Translations under genes and position numbers: made by a program | Notes under the pieces: generated by a model | The model's database searches: none | What the model was told of the DNA's origin: nothing | Seen by the model: the letters and a program-made list of their open reading frames with translations, nothing else | NCBI GenBank assembly: GCA_019057975.1 | Contig: JAHLWJ010000223.1 | Span: forward strand, 1-7,245 | Direction of reading: 5' to 3' | Source of the DNA: Promethearchaeota archaeon | Lineage (GTDB): Archaea > Asgardarchaeota > Lokiarchaeia > Sigynarchaeales > SOKP01 | DNA: 7,245 nt | In this document: piece by piece, positions 6,444-7,245 of the stretch | How the letters are laid out: every line of letters begins with the position of its first letter | How positions within the stretch are numbered: position 1 is the first letter of the stretch

Positions 6444-7022
6444 TTACTCAACTTTGAATAAATCGCCCGTTTTTATAGCGCTGATATTATTTTCATTAAT
6501 CAATGCTTTAACACTCAATCTTGGTCTTCTCCCTTGAGCTTGCTGATCCATAAAAGTTTCATTTTTTTTTTTATTGACAATTTTATTGAGAATTATATCA
6601 TCTGGAATTAAGTAGATATCATATTTACCTCTAAATTCGCCATCTCTAAAAAAATCAAGAAAATATATCTCGTCCCATACTGAAGTGGGTCCAAAACTGG
6701 TCAAGTCATTATCAATGCTCGTAGCCTTTATTTGAATCCTTTTATTAGTTTCAAAATTTATAACGTCAAAAGAACTCGATCCTCGATTGATTTTTAATGC
6801 TCTTCCGCAATTTTCTATATCAAAACATATACAAAAGGCGCTTTCTGAAATGCCTTCTGGTAAATTTATCCCCCTTGAATGAAATTCTTTTAAATTTTTA
6901 CTCAATTCATGCCAAATTTGATACATTTTGCATAATTTAATTTTATCACTATCTTCAAACATAAGTGCTAAAACTAAAGCCATTTGACCTTCTATTGGAA
7001 TCCGTCTTTGTACTTCTCTCAA
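6444..7022 (-). CDS. Bsp6I-like type II restriction endonuclease
   Basis: This is an intact 192-residue protein starting at TTG (7022-7020). I recognise the style of the Bsp6I restriction endonuclease family (the founding enzyme cuts GCNGC) from GINLPEGISESAFC (51-64), SSSFDVIN (82-89), RIQIKATS (95-102), LTSFGPTSVWDEIYFLDFFR (107-126) and DQQAQGRRPRLS (159-170). Family recognition is from memory, not a search. Probable PD-(D/E)XK-type active-site residues are Glu60, Asp86 and Lys99, with Gln97 where Glu is usual (QxK instead of ExK). The TTG start is supported by a GGAGGAGG ribosome-binding site 10 bases ahead, and no ATG or GTG start lies between it and the upstream gene. It is followed by the small frameshifted gene and the second nuclease. 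The recognition sequence of this copy cannot be read from sequence. Confidence 0.75.
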   Translation of the reverse strand: MREVQRRIPIEGQMALVLALMFEDSDKIKLCKMYQIWHELSKNLKEFHSRGINLPEGISESAFCICFDIENCGRALKINRGSSSFDVINFETNKRIQIKATSIDNDLTSFGPTSVWDEIYFLDFFRDGEFRGKYDIYLIPDDIILNKIVNKKKNETFMDQQAQGRRPRLSVKALINENNISAIKTGDLFKVE

Positions 7023-7032
7023 ATTCTTTTTT

Positions 7033-7040
7033 CCTCCTCC
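7033..7040 (-). promoter_or_regulatory. Strong ribosome-binding site deciding a TTG start
   Basis: On the minus strand GGAGGAGG is separated by 10 bases from the TTG at 7022-7020. It is the strongest Shine-Dalgarno sequence in the window and makes the TTG the clear start of the Bsp6I-like gene. Confidence 0.75.
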
Positions 7041-7050
7041 AAAATTATGG

Positions 7051-7062
7051 TTTTTATATAAA
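7051..7062 (-). promoter_or_regulatory. Possible TATA box for the Bsp6I-like gene
   Basis: The minus strand reads TTTATATAAAAA just past the stop of the upstream gene, 29-40 bases ahead of the TTG start. It is a textbook archaeal TATA sequence, but a start site 25 bases downstream would fall close to or inside the ribosome-binding site. It may allow expression of the nuclease apart from its upstream neighbour, or it may be chance in AT-rich DNA. Confidence 0.35.
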
Positions 7063-7063
7063 T

Positions 7064-7245
7064 TTAAATTTTTTTAATAAGATTTAACCAATCTTCATCT
7101 GAGTTGTGCAAATCTGCTACGCTTTTAACATATCGATAATCACTTACATTTTCTTTCCCTTCGAATTTTTGACCAGGTATTTCATTAACTTTTATTAGTT
7201 CATTATGATAAGCATAACCAGTAATCCATATTGGGATTTCCTTTA
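7064..7245 (-). CDS. C-terminal end of an unidentified protein (partial)
   Basis: The minus strand is open from the window edge to TAA at 7066-7064, giving about 60 residues. It begins KEIPIWITGYAYHNELIKV, continues through GKENVSDYRYVKSVADLHN and ends NLIKKI. The composition and codon use match the neighbouring real genes. I do not recognise the family; it lacks the closing motifs of a cytosine-C5 methyltransferase. Its stop lies 41 bases before the TTG start of the Bsp6I-like gene on the same strand, so it probably belongs to the same operon, possibly as another restriction-modification component. The rest of the gene lies beyond the window. Confidence 0.6.
   Translation of the reverse strand, partial: KEIPIWITGYAYHNELIKVNEIPGQKFEGKENVSDYRYVKSVADLHNSDEDWLNLIKKI

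Noticed and set aside
1..7245. CRISPR array, tRNA or rRNA genes, insertion sequence
   Set aside because: No regularly spaced repeats, no cloverleaf-like GC-rich segment and no transposase motif or terminal inverted repeats were found on either strand.

Overview
The window is very AT-rich with compact, lysine- and isoleucine-rich proteins, and arginine is mostly encoded by AGA. It looks archaeal. TATA-like boxes stand in place of bacterial -35/-10 pairs, the best glycosylase match is to the archaeal Mig.MthI thymine-DNA glycosylase, and one large gene encodes a HerA-type ATPase. A mesophilic archaeon, possibly Asgard, is my guess. Nothing seen fixes the lineage.

Layout, left to right. (1) 1-154: no assignable gene, a small hairpin, and one copy of an imperfect direct repeat. 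(2) 155-2064, minus strand: a disrupted gene of about 88 codons, followed 27 bases later by an intact 537-residue protein with a C-terminal Apea-like HEPN domain. A second copy of the repeat lies just beyond (2137-2170). (3) 2065-2359: divergent, AT-rich intergenic region. (4) 2360-4075, plus strand: a HerA-type (DUF87) ATPase gene whose frame is interrupted by a TAG near its start and a TAA between the Walker A and Walker B halves. (5) 4166-4330: a 54-residue small ORF. (6) 4374-5096: an intact HhH-GPD DNA glycosylase with an iron-sulfur cluster, resembling thymine-DNA mismatch glycosylases. (7) 5179-7245, minus strand, convergent with the glycosylase: a four-gene run, in transcription order the tail of an unidentified protein, a Bsp6I-like type II restriction endonuclease, a small frameshifted gene, and a PD-(D/E)XK nuclease of restriction-endonuclease type.

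The right half reads as part of a restriction-modification island. Two nuclease genes sit beside a glycosylase of the kind that repairs T:G mismatches left by deamination of 5-methylcytosine. This predicts a cytosine-C5 methyltransferase just outside the window, probably beyond base 7245. The left half (HEPN protein, small partner, divergent HerA-type ATPase) could be a separate defence or toxin-like unit, but this rests on family associations only. Three genes carry lesions. The two small ones fit single extra bases, one at a six-T run. The HerA gene's TAA can also be explained by a pair of compensating one-base indels in T runs, so sequencing error must be excluded before calling these true pseudogenes.
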